A stretch of 64,000 bases of DNA from Bos javanicus (GCF_032452875.1 NC_083890.1:46126483-46190482); one strand, 5' to 3'. Counted from the first letter of the stretch, positions 10,788 to 22,408 are shown. The notes: generated by a model from the sequence alone, not told the origin. A program made the numbers and translations.

Positions 10788-11033
10788 AAGCCTTCTTTGA
10801 GACGTTCAGTGCCTTGACTCAACTTTCTTTACTCCATATCATTTTTGCTATTGTAAAAAATATGATTTAAAATTATATCTCCTAATTATTTGCTGCTAGT
10901 ATATAGAAATGTGATGAACATTTTTTGTTATTCTGGTCTCAGCGACTTAGCTAAATGTTAATGCCAATAATTTACAGGGGGATTTTATGGGGCTTACTAT
11001 GAAGAAAGATAGTGTGGTTTTTTTTTTTTTTCC

Positions 11034-12000
11034 AATTTATCTTCCTTTTGAAACTTTTCTCACTTTACTCTCACTGGGCTGGTTAGGCACTCCAGTACAG
11101 GGGTGAGTAAAAGAGGTCATCAGTGTCTTGTTTTCTGATTTTAAAGCCAATGCTTTCCACATTTCACTATTCAGGATGATATTTGTATTAGTTGTTAAAA
11201 GTCTCCGTAGGAAGTTAAAGGTATTCTGGTCAATTTTTAGTTTGCTAACTTTTTAAAAAAATAGTCTTTTCCCATCTAAATATTGAGAAAAGCAAGTAGT
11301 TCTTTCTTATGATTTTAAGTGGAGTCTTAAATGAATAAGTATTCTTACAAGAAACCAATTTTGCGTTCCAGGGCTAACCTCAATTTGGCCTTTTAATTAT
11401 ATCATTAAATTTTTTTTTTTTTGCTAATATCTTGTTTAGATTTTGCACCTATGTTCATGGGTGAGAATTGCCCGTAACACTCATTTCTTAAAGGGTGATT
11501 TTGTTGGTGCTGATAGCAAGCATCTCAAAGGGAAATAGACCCTGATCCTAATTTTTTTCTCTTTTCTGGCAGTTTGGGTAAGGTTGGAATAAGTTCTTTA
11601 GTAAAAGTTTGCTGAACTTGCTGCCTTGATCAAGTTGTTTTTGTGAGAAAGTTTTGATTACATGAATGATTGGATAACTATTTGGTTTTTCTAGTTCTTT
11701 CCAAGTTAGTTTTCTTGAGTTAAATTTCTTTCGGTGAATTTCTCCAGTTCACCTAATTTTGAAATGTATTGGCTCATTGTTCAGAATATCTTTATCTTTT
11801 CGGATCTTTGTAGCATTTGTAGTTATGTCCCTGTATTCACCCTATTAATGCTTTGTTATACACTTTCTCTTTTCTCCTGATTAATCCTACAAGAGATTGT
11901 CAACTTAACTAGTTTATTCCAGGAACCAACTTTGGGCTTTGTTGATCTCTAGTGTATGTCGTTTTCTATCTTTTTAATTTCTGCTCCTTTTATTTTACTT
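11034..12000 (-). mobile_element. old L1 fragment, antisense (part 1)
   Basis: Follows a T run at 11019-11033. Contains diverged antisense ORF2 phrases, such as TTAGGCACTCCAGTACAGGGG, GTCTTGTTTTCTGATTTTAAAG and AACCAACTTTGGGCTTTGTTG. Continues, after younger insertions, to about 14.09 kb. Many indels; no usable frame. Confidence 0.75.
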
Positions 12001-12016
12001 TCCTTCTGCTTTCTTT

Positions 12017-12220
12017 TTTTTTTTAATTTTTTTTTAAAATTTTTTTATTTTTTATTTAAAAAAAAAAAAAAGAAAGAATCCCAAATCTTCCCACCCTCTC
12101 CCTCTCCCACAGAGTCCATAAGACTGTTTTATACGTCAGTGTCTCTTTTGCTGTCTCGTATACAGGGTTGTCGTTACCATCTTTCTAAATTCCATATATA
12201 TGCGTTAGTATACTGTATTG
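12017..12220 (-). mobile_element. young bovine L1 3' UTR insertion A, 16-bp TSD
   Basis: Antisense L1 3' UTR (TCTTCCCACCCTCTCCCTCT, CACAGAGTCCATAAGACTG, ending GCGTTAGTATACTGTATTG). The poly-T side is at the left. TCCTTCTGCTTTCTTT is repeated at 12001-12016 and 12221-12236. The part next to the tail is replaced by A/T-rich sequence, so it lacks about 200 bp present in insertion B. Confidence 0.85.
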
Positions 12221-12396
12221 TCCTTCTGCTTTCTTTACTTTCTTTTTCTTGGTTTTTATCTGACTTCTTAAGAGGGATGCTTTTTGTATTTTCAGCCTTA
12301 TTTTAAATAGCAGCATTTAAAGCTAGAAACACTTCTCTAAGTAACATTTCAGTCGTATTCCATGTTTTAATATGTGTATTTTCATGATCTGTCCAT
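12221..12396 (-). mobile_element. old L1 fragment, antisense (part 2)
   Basis: Continuation of the old L1 between the two young insertions. AAACACTTCTCTAAGTAACAT and ATTCCATGTTTTAATATGTG resemble the antisense ORF2 segment that follows in the consensus. Confidence 0.65.
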
Positions 12397-12407
12397 TTTA
12401 GCTTTCT

Positions 12408-12866
12408 TTTTTTTTTTTAATTTTATTTTATTTTTAAACTTTACTCTATTGTATTAGTTTTGCCAAATATCGAAATGAATCCGCCACAGGTATACCTGTG
12501 TTCCCCATCCTGAACCCTCCTCCCTCCTCCCTCCCCATACCCTCCCTCTGGGTCGTCCCAGTGCACCAGCCCCAAGCATCCAGTATCGTGCATCGAACCT
12601 GGACTGGTGACTCGTTTCATACATGATATTATACATGTTTCAATGCCATTCTCCCAAATCTCCCCACCCTCTCTCTCTCCCACAGAGTCCGTAAGACTGA
12701 TCTATACATCAGTGTCTCTTTTGCTGTCTCGTACACAGGGTTATTGTTACCATCTTTCTAAATTCCATACATATGCGTTAGTATACTGTATTGGTGTTTT
12801 TCTTTCTGGCTTACTTCATTCTGTATAATAGGTTCCAGTTTCATCCATCTCATTAGAACTGATTCA
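12408..12866 (-). mobile_element. young bovine L1 3' UTR insertion B, 11-bp TSD
   Basis: A poly-T start is followed by antisense L1 3' UTR: TTTGCCAAATATCGAAATGA, CCGCCACAGGTATACCTG, CACCAGCCCCAAGCATCCAG, and then the same MATCHING block as insertion A, extending further to CATCTCATTAGAACTGATTC. TTTAGCTTTCT is duplicated at 12397-12407 and 12867-12877. 5'-truncated; no coding sequence. Confidence 0.93.
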
Positions 12867-12877
12867 TTTAGCTTTCT

Positions 12878-13011
12878 AATTTTCATTATAATTTTTTTTT
12901 TCTCACTAGTTGTTTGGGAGCATGACTTAAACTTCCAAATCAATGTTTTTTGCTTAGCTTTCTGTTATTAATTTTTAACCTAATGTCACTCTTGTGACAT
13001 TATTGTGTTCT
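12878..13011 (-). mobile_element. old L1 fragment, antisense (part 3)
   Basis: TCACTAGTTGTTTGGGAGCATGA-like sequence continues the old L1 to the point where a Bov-tA interrupts it. Confidence 0.55.
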
Positions 13012-13168
13012 TGGGTCGGGAAGATCCTCTGGAGAGGGAAATGGCACCCCACTCCAGTACTCCTGCCTGGAGAATCCCATGGATGGAGGAGCGTGGTAGG
13101 CTACAGTCCTTGGGGTCACAAAGAGTCGGACACGGCTGAGCGAACTCACTTCACTTCACTTCACTTCA
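13012..13168 (+). mobile_element. 5'-truncated Bov-tA SINE
   Basis: Starts inside the element at TGGGTCGGGAAGATCC and lacks the tRNA-like head. Ends in a run of CACTT/TCACT units (CTTCACTTCACTTCACTTC). Confidence 0.9.
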
Positions 13169-14090
13169 TTGTTCTGAAAGAACTTGACCACATGACACCT
13201 TCTTTTCAGTGGGTTAAGACTTGTTTCATTCCAAAAATATCCTGGTTATCTTAAAACGAATTAATATTCAATTTGGGGGTGGTACATAAATCCAGCCTTG
13301 TTACTTGAATTGTGAAAAGGTCTTATAAATTTTTACTTTTTATTGTTGTTTATATTTGCTCCATCTAACAATTATTGATAAGGTTGTGTTAAAATGTTCT
13401 GCGAAGATGGTTGGTTTGTAAATTCATCCTTATAGTTCTGTTAATACTTTTTCTCCTTTAATTTTAATATATTTTGGGGATCATTTATTAAGTATGTAAA
13501 AGTTTAGAATTATTATATATATTTTTGTGTATGAATTGAAGTGTTTATAATATAGAATGAACTGTTATCTTTACAAATATGTTTCCTTAAAGTATTTTTA
13601 TTGTATGGTTCTCTATTAATATAGCTAAGTAGCTTTTCTTTTGGCTGGTATTTTCCTGGTGTATTTCCCATCTTTTTACTTTCAACCTTTCTGTGTCCTT
13701 ATGCTTTAAATATGTAAATGGCTAAAAGCCAGGTTTCTATTTTTATCCAGGCTATCACACTTTGCGTGTGTTGGCTTTTATTTCTGCTATTTTATATTTT
13801 CTACTTGTCTTACATTGCTACATTTCTTTCTTCCATCTCTTACCTTCTTTTGGACTGATTTGTTTTTCTCATTCTATTCTTTTCCCTCTAGGTTTGAAAG
13901 TGATAAATTATAATTTTAGTCTTGGTTTCTCCAGACGTGCAACAGGTTTACGTAATAAGTTAATCAGCGTTTTTACCCTCCTTGCCCATAGTGCGAGTAA
14001 CCTGTTCACCATATTACTACCCATGGGCTATTTTAATTCTTTATTTTTACTGTTACACATTAAGTGTTTACAAATTGGATCCTTTTTGTT
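13169..14090 (-). mobile_element. old L1 fragment, antisense (part 4)
   Basis: Contains diverged antisense ORF2 phrases such as ATCTTTTTACTTTCAACCTT, TTCTATTAATATAGCTAAGTA and CCTTCTTTTGGACTGATTTG. The plus-strand frame at 13762-14178 is a by-product of this AT-rich antisense LINE, not a gene. Confidence 0.65.
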
Positions 14091-15073
14091 TCAGTATAGT
14101 TTACTAAATGGATGGATGAATAAACGAAATAATCAGCCTCTGGATGAAGACAGACAAATAAAAAAAAATGGAACATGAATTGATAATTAGAAGGGCTCCA
14201 ATATTGCTTTTTTTTGCATGGAGGAAGGAGAAGAGAGAGGAGGACAATCAGTGGTGATTTTGAATATACCCTAAGAATGTTGCTATTTATCAAAAATAAC
14301 TTATCAAGTGCTTCCTATTATCAAGCCCTCAGGGTTACTGAGGGGATGTTCAATCCTCATGATGCTCTAAGCCACGGAGAGGTATCACTTACTATTTTCT
14401 TTCTCTGCTTGCATAATGATATTAGTTGTTTTTCATTTCTTCTACTTGCTACATTTCTTTTTAAAATCTTTCTTTTTTATTTTTTTAAATTATGAAAATA
14501 TGATAACACATTTACAGGAGACTTTGGAAATACAGAACAAAGTTACATATAGTTCCACTATATATTACAGTTGTTTAAGTAGAAAAATTAAGGTTTTTAG
14601 TTGGAGTTTCAATATCAAATTCTCAGAAGTTAATAGAATGAATGTACAGAGAAGTAGAAGAATATAATAGACCTGAAAAGCACTGTGAACCAATTTGACA
14701 TAACTAAGATTTACACCATTTTCACACAACAGTAGAATACAAATTCTATTCAAGTTCTCATAGACTATAAACTAAGAAACACTGGAACATATCCAGTGAC
14801 ATCTATCTTCTACTTCTACATTTCTGATTTTTTTTTCTTTTGTGATGCTCAGACCAGAATCAATTCATATTAGCAAAGACAACCTGATTATGATTATACA
14901 CCCCCCCATTACTTACTTCTTGGGGATGTTTATATACTTACTTAAAGTATTATTTCTTAAGCAACTCCAGAGTGACCTACGAGGGACGAGCCATCCTGGG
15001 TCATCAGGGTATCAAGATTTTAAAATATTCTTTGTTATGTGTTATTGCTATTTCCCTATCAGTATAGTGTATA
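14091..15073. other. AT-rich unassigned stretch
   Basis: No gene. A segment at about 14290-14400 (AAGTGCTTCCTATTATCAAGC) may be a very decayed reversed MIR or L2. The T and A runs are isolated. Confidence 0.35.
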
Positions 15074-15348
15074 TTGGGAGAAGGCAATGGCAACCCACTC
15101 CAGTACTCTTGCCTGGCAAATCCCATAGACGGAGGAGCCTGGTAGGCTGTGGTCCATGGGGTCACTAGGAGTCGGACACGACTGAGCGACTTCACTTTCA
15201 CTTTTCACTTTCATGCATTGGAGAAGGCAATGGCAACCCACTCTAGTGTTCTTGCCTGGAGAATCCCAGGGACAGGGGAGCCTGGTGGGCTGCCGTCTAT
15301 GGGGTCGCACAGAGTTGGACACGACTGAAGTGACTCAGCAGTAGCATG
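15074..15348 (+). mobile_element. Bov-A2 dimeric SINE
   Basis: Two head-to-tail Bov-A units, each reading GGAGAAGGCAATGGCAACCC to GGACACGACTGA. They are joined by a CACTTTCACTTTTCACTTTC hinge at about 15193-15215, the arrangement that defines Bov-A2. Confidence 0.93.
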
Positions 15349-16547
15349 GTATATATATGTAATTTTTGCTATCTACAAACTTAAATGTGCAAAAAATATC
15401 TTAAAACACCCCCACTTAATTTCTAAGTTGAGCCGTTACTCCATTTAATGACTGGCACTAAACATAGTCTCCTGGGGGTCGGTTCTCCCTGGGGCTCTCT
15501 CTAGGCGAGGGCTGTGTGCCATCGGTGACTTCTGGTCCTCTGTGCTCACTGTTCTCTGATGCCTTCCCTGAGTTGAGAAGAGTCAGACTATTGTCTCTGG
15601 CTCTTGGTCCACACACTCTCAAGTTAAACTCATTTTGATTTTGAGTTCCTTCTGCCTCCCTGGCTTTCTTGGTTCTTTGCTCCCATTTTGGGAAGTGAGA
15701 GGGCAAGGGAATGCTTTTAGAAGCTCTCTCACACCCCTCTGGGGCTGAGACTCCGGGGCTGCTGCAGACCTGTGACCTGGTGACCTCTTTAGCTGCCACA
15801 CCAGCAAAGAGGTGACTTCTCTGGAGGTGTCTTCACTTCCCCGCCTTGTCTTAGGGAGTCCAGTCTCCCTTGCTCTCATCGCGCTACCCTGGAACTTCGA
15901 TTTGTTCTTCTTGCTCCAGAGTTTGAACGGGGTACAGAGAACTGCCTTGCAGCCCTGCATCCTCATCGGACTTCCTCGCTTCCCTTTCCTAATTCCCCCC
16001 CTCAGTCAGTGGAGCTGGAATTTAGTTTTCTGCTGTGCTCTTTCCAATCTAGTGTTTATGTCATAAACTTTGTGTGCTTCAGTAGGCTTAGTCTATTGAA
16101 ACTCAAAAACCCGGCTCTTGAAATCAAAACCTTTGGCGTGTAGGACTATTATCTACACTGTGAGTCTCATAGGTCAATTTTCACATTCAAACCTGATGTG
16201 ATTGGGTGTTTGTTTTTTTTTTTTTTTTTTGCATTTTGATATCATCCTGATATTCCAGAAGCCAGTGCACGCTTCTGACTTGATGTGTGTTTGGGAGTGT
16301 GGATAGGAAAGCACAAAGGACCATGGATAGTTTTCTATGAATCACAGTGGCTTTAAAAATATTTACCCATAAGATTCCAAACAGCTTTATCTAAAAAGTT
16401 CTCATAAAAATATTTTGTATTCTCAACCTGCCATTCGAGAGGCAGTTAATTTCTGTAGCTACTGCCCCCTCTTTGTATGGTCTCAAAGTAAATGCTTTAA
16501 ATGTTTATTTATAGTTATCTTTATAAATTATAGTTATAAATAACTTT
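15349..16547. other. unassigned; GC-richer block at 15450-16060
   Basis: The block 15450-16060 has higher GC than its surroundings and overlapping minus-strand frames of 113 and 115 codons (15458-15799 and 15619-15966). The two frames are in different registers and match no domain I know. It may be an old LTR or a non-coding exon; I cannot tell. Confidence 0.35.
16212..16230. repeat. poly-T run
   Basis: Nineteen consecutive T. No attached element is recognised. Confidence 0.9.
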
Positions 16548-16662
16548 TCTGTGGGGGAGGGCATCCCATGTAGCTTGCGGTATCTTAGTTCCCTGACAAG
16601 AGACTGAACCTGGGCCCTCTGCTGTGACAACACAGAGTTCTAACCACTGGCTCGCCAGAAAG
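16548..16662 (-). mobile_element. CHR-type SINE, partial
   Basis: GTATCTTAGTTCCCTGACAA, GACTGAACCTGGGCCCTCTG and TTCTAACCACTGGCTCGCCA follow the reversed CHR head with many changes. Confidence 0.75.
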
Positions 16663-17497
16663 TTTTTTCCTTACTCATCCGTATTATTTATACCAAAGTG
16701 TATGAACATTGTCTTAATCTTAGTAAAGAAAAATCTGGAAATATCATAAAGATATGATGACCATAATTAACAATTACCTGTATAATTGATAAAAATTGAC
16801 AAAAGAATTCTCTAAAGTTTCATGGAGTTCCCCAAAGTAGAAAAATAGTGAAACAGAAGTAAGCATCGTATCTATCCATTTTTATTTCTTTGGAACCGAC
16901 AGTTTGGTTTTCTGCTTAACTGTCATAAAACTACTAAGTATGTGACTTCTGAGTCTCAGGAAGGAAAAGACCCTGTTTCAATAACATGCCAGGGGTCTTT
17001 TGTGGCCATGTGGAGAGGTGCCATGAAGTTAACCCCTTGAAAGCCAGCCTCCTGGGTACAGTTGGCTCTTGGCTGAGACCTGCAGTCCTGTACAGGCACC
17101 CGTGGTCAGCACCACGATTCCCCATAAGCACCCCACACATTCTGGAGGCTCACAGCCCCTCTCCATGGTGGACCTCCTTTAACTCCCTCCTTCCCAAATC
17201 TATTGCCTGAGATGAGCAGACAGAAGCATTCGCAGCATGGGAGGTGTGGGGAGGGAGGGACTGGGCGGAGGCGGGTGGAGGAAAGGAGAAGCAGAAGAGA
17301 AAGCCATCCATCCATCTTTCGCTCATATACTTGCTCTCAACGCTTCTGCGTGAATCCAATTCTTCCAAAATGGGATGAGTTAGAATCCTTCCCCAACTGT
17401 GTAGTTGGGAAACAAATGTTGCATGGCAGCATTTCTCAAAACTTAATGATTCAGGAGTCAATACTGCCACATTTCACTCCATTTTTTTTTTTTTAAG
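16663..17497. other. unassigned, no gene seen
   Basis: Overlapping frames on both strands between 16934 and 17496. Includes a purine-rich GGGGAGGGAGGGACTGGGCG tract near 17249. No repeat or coding signature recognised. Confidence 0.35.
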
Positions 17498-17679
17498 ATT
17501 AAAAAAAAAATATGGACCACCTTAAACATCTTTATTGAATTTGTTACAGTACTGCTTCTGTTTTACGGTTTTTTCTTTTGTGGCCGTGAGGAGCATGCAA
17601 TCTTAGCTCCCTGAGAAGGGATCGCACCCACAACCCTTGCATTGGAAGGTGAAGTCTTAACCAATGGACCACCAGCACC
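17498..17679 (-). mobile_element. CHR-2-like SINE
   Basis: Reverse of the type seen near 4.8 kb: TCTTTATTGAATTTGTTACA, a TGTGGCCGTGAGGAGCATGC segment and a GTCTTAACCAATGGACCACC head. Confidence 0.85.
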
Positions 17680-19201
17680 ATTCATTCAGTTTTAAATATT
17701 TCTTTGGACAAGTCAATTCTTGTTCAAGGCTGTCTAATCATTACCCTTTATTCATGGAGAAAGCCTACTCTTGTGTACTGATAGTGTGAGTAAAATCAAA
17801 GCCACTTTCCTTCTGACCTAAAAAAAATGTTGGGACCCACGCTGCTTTGGTTAAAATAATTTCAGACACTGCAAATACCAGAGGAACAGTAACCAAATTA
17901 AAAGAAAAACAACAGTAACCAAATACCGAATTCACAATAACAGTGAAGGCAAATAAAACTTGCTTTAAATACAGTTATCCTCCTTCTCCTCTTTCTTTCC
18001 CTAATAATAGAGTATTTATTGGACACAGCAAAGTAGGATCTGGCATTTCCAGGGTGGATAATGTACACAAGACCAATCTCTAGTTTCAGTGCATAAATGT
18101 GTGGTCTCACTGTGATCTTTACCAAGGACTCAACAGCTCAAGATAAGGGTTCATGTTTCAGAATCAGTTAAAGCAAATTGTGAAACAAAAGCGATGCCAA
18201 AGCAAATACAAATACAAGCTGCCTTTAGTTTATGATTGGGAGGTTATATATTTGGTATTGTAACAAAACCAAAAAAAAAAAAAAAAAAAGGCACCTGAAA
18301 GGAGCTTGTCCTCCAACCACACAGGGAAATGTTTCTGACGCAACCTGAATTGTTCTGTCCCCAGCTGTCTGGAGCTTGGTCTGGACATCTGTTTTTAATA
18401 GTTTCCAGGCATGTCAGTGGGAACATGATCACAAGTGGGTTGACTGCGATTTTCACAAAGGAAAAAAAGAGACAGCTAATAGATGGTCAATAGAGTTTGG
18501 ATAGTTCTTAATTTTAATGAACAACTCCAAGAGTGGGATGCTGGGTTCAATGTCATCCAGGCACGTGGTGCTTTGTTTAAAGGGACATTCTGGAAAAACT
18601 GTCCTTCGTATGATATTTTACACAAAGAATAGCCATTTTAAATGTTTTCATGTCTTGAAAATGTAAGATGCTCATTAATTGATTTAGATAGGGACAAAGG
18701 GATATTATCAATATTTTATCATTTAACTCAGTGCTTTTCAGCTGACCTTCTTAATATAATGACCAGTACCCTAAAAGCAGCCCCTTCTCATGGGATGAAA
18801 GGTGAATAAATCCCTGGAGATACATGAGAGTGAAGTGATATGGAGTGGGGCCTGACTCCTGGGTCCGTTTCACACATGGTAAGTCGGGGGGCCAGAAGGC
18901 TTCCAGAACACCCCACAGACTCTGCTATTGGTCACTGTCAGAGTGAGCAAAAAGCATAGGGCTACCAGAACCAGAGGGGACTGATGCCATGCCTGAGGTT
19001 TTTTTTTTCCCCATTTATTCTGGGGTCAGTTAAATACAAGCTAGAAGCAAACTCATGAGAAAGAAGAGAGAGTTGGGAAATATTTTTGAAATGCCATTGT
19101 GCATTACGTATCCACCTACCTTCTTCTCATAATTTTTCCCATCTAGAGTAAAAACTTTCTAAGTGGTCACTTTACCACCCATCCTCAAGAGAACCATCAG
19201 T
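17680..19201. other. unassigned, no gene seen
   Basis: AT-rich, no recognised element except an A run at 18271-18289. TTTATT- and CTTTTC-rich phrases suggest very old LINE remains, but I cannot place them. Confidence 0.35.
18271..18289. repeat. poly-A run
   Basis: Nineteen consecutive A after TTGTAACAAAACC. The upstream 200 bases do not match a family I recognise, so it could mark the 3' end of an unidentified retroposed sequence. Confidence 0.85.
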
Positions 19202-19649
19202 GAGTCAGTTCAGTCGCTCAGTCATGTCCAACTCTTTGCGACCCCATGAATCGCAGCACGCCAGGCCTCCCTGTCCATCATAAACTCCCGGAGTTCACTC
19301 AGACTCACGTCCATCGAGTCAGTGATGCCATCCAGCCATCTCATCCTCTGTCGTCCCCTTCTCCTCCTGCCCCCAATCCCTCCCAGCATCAGAGTCTTTT
19401 CCAATGAGTCAACTCTTCGCATGAGGTGGCCAAAGTACTGGAGTTTCAGCTTTGGCATCATTCCTTCCAAAGAAATCCCAGGGCTGATCTCCTTCAGAAT
19501 GGACTGGTTGGATCTCCTTGCAGTCCAAGGGACTCTCAAGAGTCTTCTCCAACACCACAGTTCAAAAGCATCAATTCTTCGGCACTCAGCTTTCTTCACA
19601 GTCCAACTCTCACATCCATACATGACCACTGGAAAAACCATAGACCCAG
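19202..19649 (-). mobile_element. BovB LINE 3' end, 5'-truncated
   Basis: Starts with the reversed BovB terminus CAGTTCAGTCGCTCAGTCAT and runs to GGAAAAACCATAG, where it is cut off. The minus-strand frame 19222-19716 stays open through the whole BovB part, coding the C-terminal region (YGCESWT, LWCWRRLLRV, GGRRRRGRQRMRWLDG), so this copy has few disabling changes. No clear flanking duplication. Confidence 0.92.
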
Positions 19650-20164
19650 GAAAATTTACCATGTTGAGTCTTGTCCCTATTGATGTATTGAAACTGTATG
19701 GAATAGAATGTATCATTTAATTTTTAATGACTCACTCCTGTGGTACAAAATTCAAAAGTACAACAATGTGTCTGTTAGCAAATTTTCTTCTTACCCCATT
19801 CTTCAGCCAATTATGTCTTTTTTTGTCCTGAAGCAGCTGGTTGCTTGTGGATCCTTTCAGAGATATTCTGTGGGTGTTTCATTTTAGCTCTGACTTTTTT
19901 TTTTCCCTAGCAGCATGAAGAGATGTTGAGACAATTACATAGATAATTTTGAGCTATATAATCTGTTAGCCAGTTCCATAACATTTAACAAGTATGCTTC
20001 AAAGCCTAGATATTATGCTCAATATGGTTTCTAGGACTCATAGCAGAAGCACAGGGTATAGTCTCTGGCCTCAAGAATTTATGAGCCTAACAATAAGAAA
20101 GATCATATGCCTATGCATGTAAATGTGCTTTATTGAACCAGCATAGTGCATTGTAATTTTCTTC
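19650..20164. other. unassigned, no gene seen
   Basis: AT-rich, without recognised elements. Confidence 0.35.
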
Positions 20165-20305
20165 CCTTTGATTGAGAATCATGAAAACAGACTCTTTCTA
20201 ACTTATCTTACTCTGTAAAGGTCCTTGTGTGGTGCCTGGCACGCAGTAGGTAGTCAGTAAATGACTGTTGAATGAAAGCGTGAATTAATGAACTAATGAC
20301 TGGAG
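20165..20305 (+). mobile_element. L2 LINE 3' end
   Basis: GTGCCTGGCACGCAGTAGGT, then CAGTAAATGACTGTTGAATG and a degenerate GAAT-rich tail is the classic L2 3' terminus. Confidence 0.8.
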
Positions 20306-20929
20306 AGTGGCTCAGAAGACACTTGGCAACACTTGGATGAGAAGATTACACTCATGTCCTGGAAGGGGTGGGGACGGTGAAACAGGCAGTAATGAGCAAC
20401 TGGGATTCTGAGAGTCTGCCTCAGGAGAAAGGGAAGATGGCTAGTCCCCTGGAAAAGGTGAGACGTGACCCCAAGGCAGGGGAGGGCGGAAGGATGGAAA
20501 GGTGGAGTCTGTGACCCATCTTCAGGGTGCAGGGGCAGAGTGGTGAATAGCTAAAGCGAGTGATGGTGGTAGAAAAATGCACGGGTTGCTGCAGAGACTA
20601 GAGAGAAAGTAGAGTCTTCCTCTTGGATTTGTTGGACATTCGGGGAAACCTGGTGAGGTGGGGCTGTGATGGGCCTGGAATGTCAACTGGGGGATTCAAG
20701 TGTGTTATCTCAAAGGTACTAGAACGTGCCCGAAGTCTTTCTGAGCTTGGAAACACTTAGGAAGCGTAATCTGATAAACTAGGAGCTGGGAGACTGGCCA
20801 GGTAGGTACTATAATATTTGGGGCATCACGTGGTAATTGTTGGGAATGGAAAAGGAAATACTGACTTTAAAGCATCAGAGTGGGATGAGGGAGGGGAAAC
20901 TGGTCGAAGGCGGTCAGCAGGTACAAACT
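20306..20929. other. unassigned, possibly ancient repeat
   Basis: G/A-rich sequence with phrases like GGGGTGGGGACGG and GAGACTGGCCAGGTAGGTA, reminiscent of an old mammalian interspersed repeat seen also near 30.6, 47.4 and 50.3 kb. Family not identified; no coding signal. Confidence 0.3.
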
Positions 20930-21226
20930 CACAGCCATAGATAAATAAGTAGGGATGTGATGTATAACACAACATGATTTATATACTGAGCACTGCTATA
21001 TGCTATGTATGAAAATTAAGCGAGTAAATTCTGAGTTCTCATCACAAGGAAAAAAATTTTTTTCTATTACTTTACATTTGTATCTATATGAGGTGATAGG
21101 TATTCACTGAATTATTGTGATCATTTCATGACATATGTAAATCAAATCATTACACTGTATACCTTAACCTTATATATACACTGTATAAACTTATATATAC
21201 ACTGTATACCTTAAACTTATACAGTG
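20930..21226 (+). mobile_element. older L1 3' UTR (left part)
   Basis: AGTTCTCATCACAAGGAAAAA, ATATGAGGTGATAGGTATTCA, TATTGTGATCATTTCATGAC and ACTGTATACCTTAAACTTAT follow the 3' UTR of older mammalian L1. The element resumes after a Bov-tA. Confidence 0.85.
21151..21220. repeat. three-copy ~21-26 bp tandem repeat inside L1
   Basis: TACACTGTAT begins at about 21151, 21177 and 21198, each followed by a variant of ACCTTAAACTTATATA. It is a local triplication of the L1 segment that normally occurs once. Confidence 0.8.
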
Positions 21227-21440
21227 TGTGCGTGCTCAACAGTGTCTGACTCGTTGGGACCACGTGAACTGTAGCCCGCCAGGCTCCCCTGTTCATGGAA
21301 TTCTCCAGGCGAGAACACTGGAGTGGGTTGTCATTTCCTACTGCATGGGATCTTCCCAACCCAGAGTTTGAACCAGAGTCTCCTGTGCTTCCTGCATTGA
21401 TAGGCAGAGTCTTTACTACTAAGCCACCTGGAAAGCCCTG
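21227..21440 (-). mobile_element. Bov-tA SINE inside the L1, 7-bp TSD
   Basis: Reversed Bov-tA ending in ACTAAGCCACCTGGAAAGCC. TACAGTG is present at 21220-21226 and 21441-21447, and the L1 reads through when the SINE is removed. Confidence 0.9.
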
Positions 21441-21490
21441 TACAGTGCTGTATGTTAATTATATCTCAATAAATCTAGAAGAAATGAATA
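21441..21490 (+). mobile_element. older L1 3' end (right part)
   Basis: TACAGTGCTGTATGTTAATT followed by ATATCTCAATAAATCTAGAA is the L1 terminus that completes the copy at 20930-21226. Confidence 0.85.
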
Positions 21491-22371
21491 AATGTCAAGT
21501 GTATAGAGCAAACAAAAAGCACTTGGGCCGGGAGTACCAAGAGCATTTGATGATTGCTGGGACAACAGAGGAAAAAGAAAGAGATGGTTTAAAGAAAAAC
21601 CACAACTATGTAGAATGCCACCAATTCGATGGCCTCATATTGACCGAACACCTACTATGTTTAAGACCTTGCATGTCCCACAGAGAAGATCCATCAAATA
21701 CACACTGAACCACCGCCCACCCCCCCGCCCCAAGAACTGAGTAAATACCTATGTCCTCATTGGGATCTTTGCTAACTATAGGCATACTCCACGTATCTGC
21801 CACATTTATTGGCAGGTCATACTTAATTTTTTTTTTTTTTAAGGAAAACAAGCTGAAAATGCTCTTGAAATCATGTTAGATAGCAATCCGAAGACTTTGT
21901 CTGCAAGAAGACCTAATTCGTCATGTTCTTTTGCTTCTTCCATCTTGGGTCCTGGCAGTGTTCACAGGCACCCCACACCCTTGGTCTTACCCCTCCGTGG
22001 CTGGGACTCTCCGGACTGATTTGCTCATAAATCTGATGCTCTTTTAGAACCTGTGGTTTGTGAAAGGCTGATGGCAGGTGTCATGTATCCTCTCCCCAGC
22101 CCACCTGCCGAGGCTGCTCCTTCCTGGTATATAATAGTGACATAGCAGTAGCCACAGAGAGGACTGGGAGGGGTGACTTGTTAACAAAGAAATGGTAGCT
22201 GCAGAGTGCAGATGCCCTCCAGAGTCTGGGGCCACACCGATGGCGCTTGCTCTGCACTCCTCATAAGCTACTTCAGCCAGTTTTGGATTTATGAGTTCTT
22301 TTTGTTTCTTAGGGTCCCAAATGAACCAGTTTGGACAGAGTTCCCCTCTCTGGACCTCTTTATTCCATCTC
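21491..22371. other. unassigned; possible decayed MIR
   Basis: ACACCTACTATGTTTAAGAC near 21648 resembles the reversed MIR/L2 end, but little else aligns. T run at 21827-21840. No coding call. Confidence 0.35.
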
Positions 22372-22408
22372 AACACACGCACACACTCATACACACACAC
22401 ACACACTC
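22372..22408. repeat. (CA)n microsatellite, interrupted
   Basis: ACACACGCACACACTCATAC followed by (AC)8. Short and interrupted. Confidence 0.9.

Noticed and set aside
11956..12306. 116-codon hydrophobic plus-strand frame
   Set aside because: It runs through antisense old L1 and a poly-T/poly-A junction of the young L1 insertion, so hydrophobicity comes from T-rich codons.
13762..14178. 138-codon plus-strand frame resembling a membrane protein
   Set aside because: Antisense of old L1. T-rich sequence gives Phe/Leu/Ile runs.
15458..15966. Overlapping 113- and 115-codon minus-strand frames in a GC-richer block
   Set aside because: Different registers, no known domain, composition-driven. Kept only as an unassigned block.
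19202..19649. Active BovB LINE
   Set aside because: Although its C-terminal frame is open, endonuclease and RT domains are absent, as in every BovB copy here when considered whole.
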